A stretch of DNA of 8,714 nt from Pseudomonadota bacterium. GTDB lineage: Bacteria; Pseudomonadota; Alphaproteobacteria; Rhizobiales; Phreatobacteraceae. Shown piece by piece: positions 7,839 to 8,714 of the stretch. The translations under genes and the position numbers were made by a program. Within the stretch, counting starts at the first letter, position 1, and each line of letters starts with the position of its first letter. The notes beneath the pieces were generated by a model that saw only the letters and a program-made list of their open reading frames with translations, searched no databases and was not told where the DNA came from. The DNA lies in assembly GCA_023416965.1 (NCBI GenBank), contig JAEZGJ010000244.1, forward strand, positions 1 through 8,714, in the 5' to 3' direction.

Positions 7839-7860
7839 GACATAAAGATTTCTTTATGTC
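7839..7860. promoter_or_regulatory. Candidate ahcY operator: 10-2-10 perfect inverted repeat
   Basis: GACATAAAGA (7839-7848), a TT spacer, then TCTTTATGTC (7851-7860): perfect ten-base arms, A/T-rich in a GC-rich background, 94 bases upstream of the ahcY start. This shape suits a dimeric winged-helix repressor. In proteobacteria ahcY and methionine-cycle genes can be controlled by SahR, an ArsR-family regulator sensing S-adenosylhomocysteine, and the site resembles what I recall of alphaproteobacterial SahR sites. That assignment is from memory and is an inference; no regulator gene lies in the window. Confidence 0.7.
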
Positions 7861-7914
7861 CGGGGGCCGGGTGGTGAACGGAGGGTGAGAGGGCTTTGGA
7901 CTGTTCCGCGAAGG

Positions 7915-7970
7915 CTACCCCTCACCCGCCTCTCTCACGCTCGTCGACCTCTCCGCGCCGGGGAGAGGTG
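7915..7970. repeat. Probable intergenic palindromic repeat (REP-like)
   Basis: The stretch starts with CTACCCCTCACCCGCCTCTC and ends with a hairpin ACCTCTCC (7947-7954) - 7-base loop - GGAGAGGT (7962-7969). Rhizobiales genomes carry many intergenic copies built from CCCTCACCC and a CTCTCCCC/GGGGAGAG palindrome, and this fits that pattern. Only one copy is in the window. It ends 12 bases downstream of the ABC ATPase stop, so it may also act as a transcript end, but there is no T-run. Confidence 0.5.
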
Positions 7971-7981
7971 CGGCGGCGCCT

Positions 7982-8714
<733 letters not shown>

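Overview
The window is a gene-dense, strongly GC-rich chromosomal stretch. All ten genes I can support lie on the minus strand, so the gene order in the direction of transcription runs from high to low coordinates. Gene content and protein style (an ahcY product of about 470 residues, the comF-grxC-nitrilase-DUF1178 cluster, an alphaproteobacterial type of ComF) suggest an alphaproteobacterium, probably of the Rhizobiales/Hyphomicrobiales. I cannot name the genus from the sequence. There is no rRNA, tRNA, CRISPR array, transposase, integrase or phage gene, and the genes look like ordinary core or near-core chromosome.

Layout from right to left. At the right edge (7982-8714) is the ATPase of a MacB/LolD-type ABC exporter, whose true start probably lies just outside the window. 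A 236-base intergenic region (7746-7981) holds a GC-rich hairpin resembling the intergenic palindromic repeats of this group. It also holds a conspicuous A/T-rich inverted repeat with perfect 10-base arms (7839-7860) upstream of ahcY. ahcY (6327-7745, S-adenosylhomocysteine hydrolase) ends in a strong intrinsic terminator. Next come a BenE-type benzoate/proton symporter (5031-6194) and trxA (4598-4921), which has its own likely promoter and a strong intrinsic terminator.

The four genes comF, grxC, a Nit1-like amidase and a DUF1178 protein (4485 down to 2097) are packed with gaps of 29 and 3 bases and a 4-base overlap, and almost certainly form one operon. The amidase family includes the enzyme that repairs deaminated glutathione. 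Its place beside a glutaredoxin therefore suggests a thiol/glutathione maintenance unit, with thioredoxin immediately upstream. Last come an exported protein of unknown function (1103-2029) and a zinc-free MDR oxidoreductase of the mitochondrial enoyl reductase type (46-1062), 40 bases apart and possibly co-transcribed.

The most interesting items are the candidate ahcY operator with an additional half-site, the glutaredoxin/amidase/DUF1178 operon, the exported unknown, and the structured leader of comF. I found no convincing new defence, mobile or biosynthetic system here.
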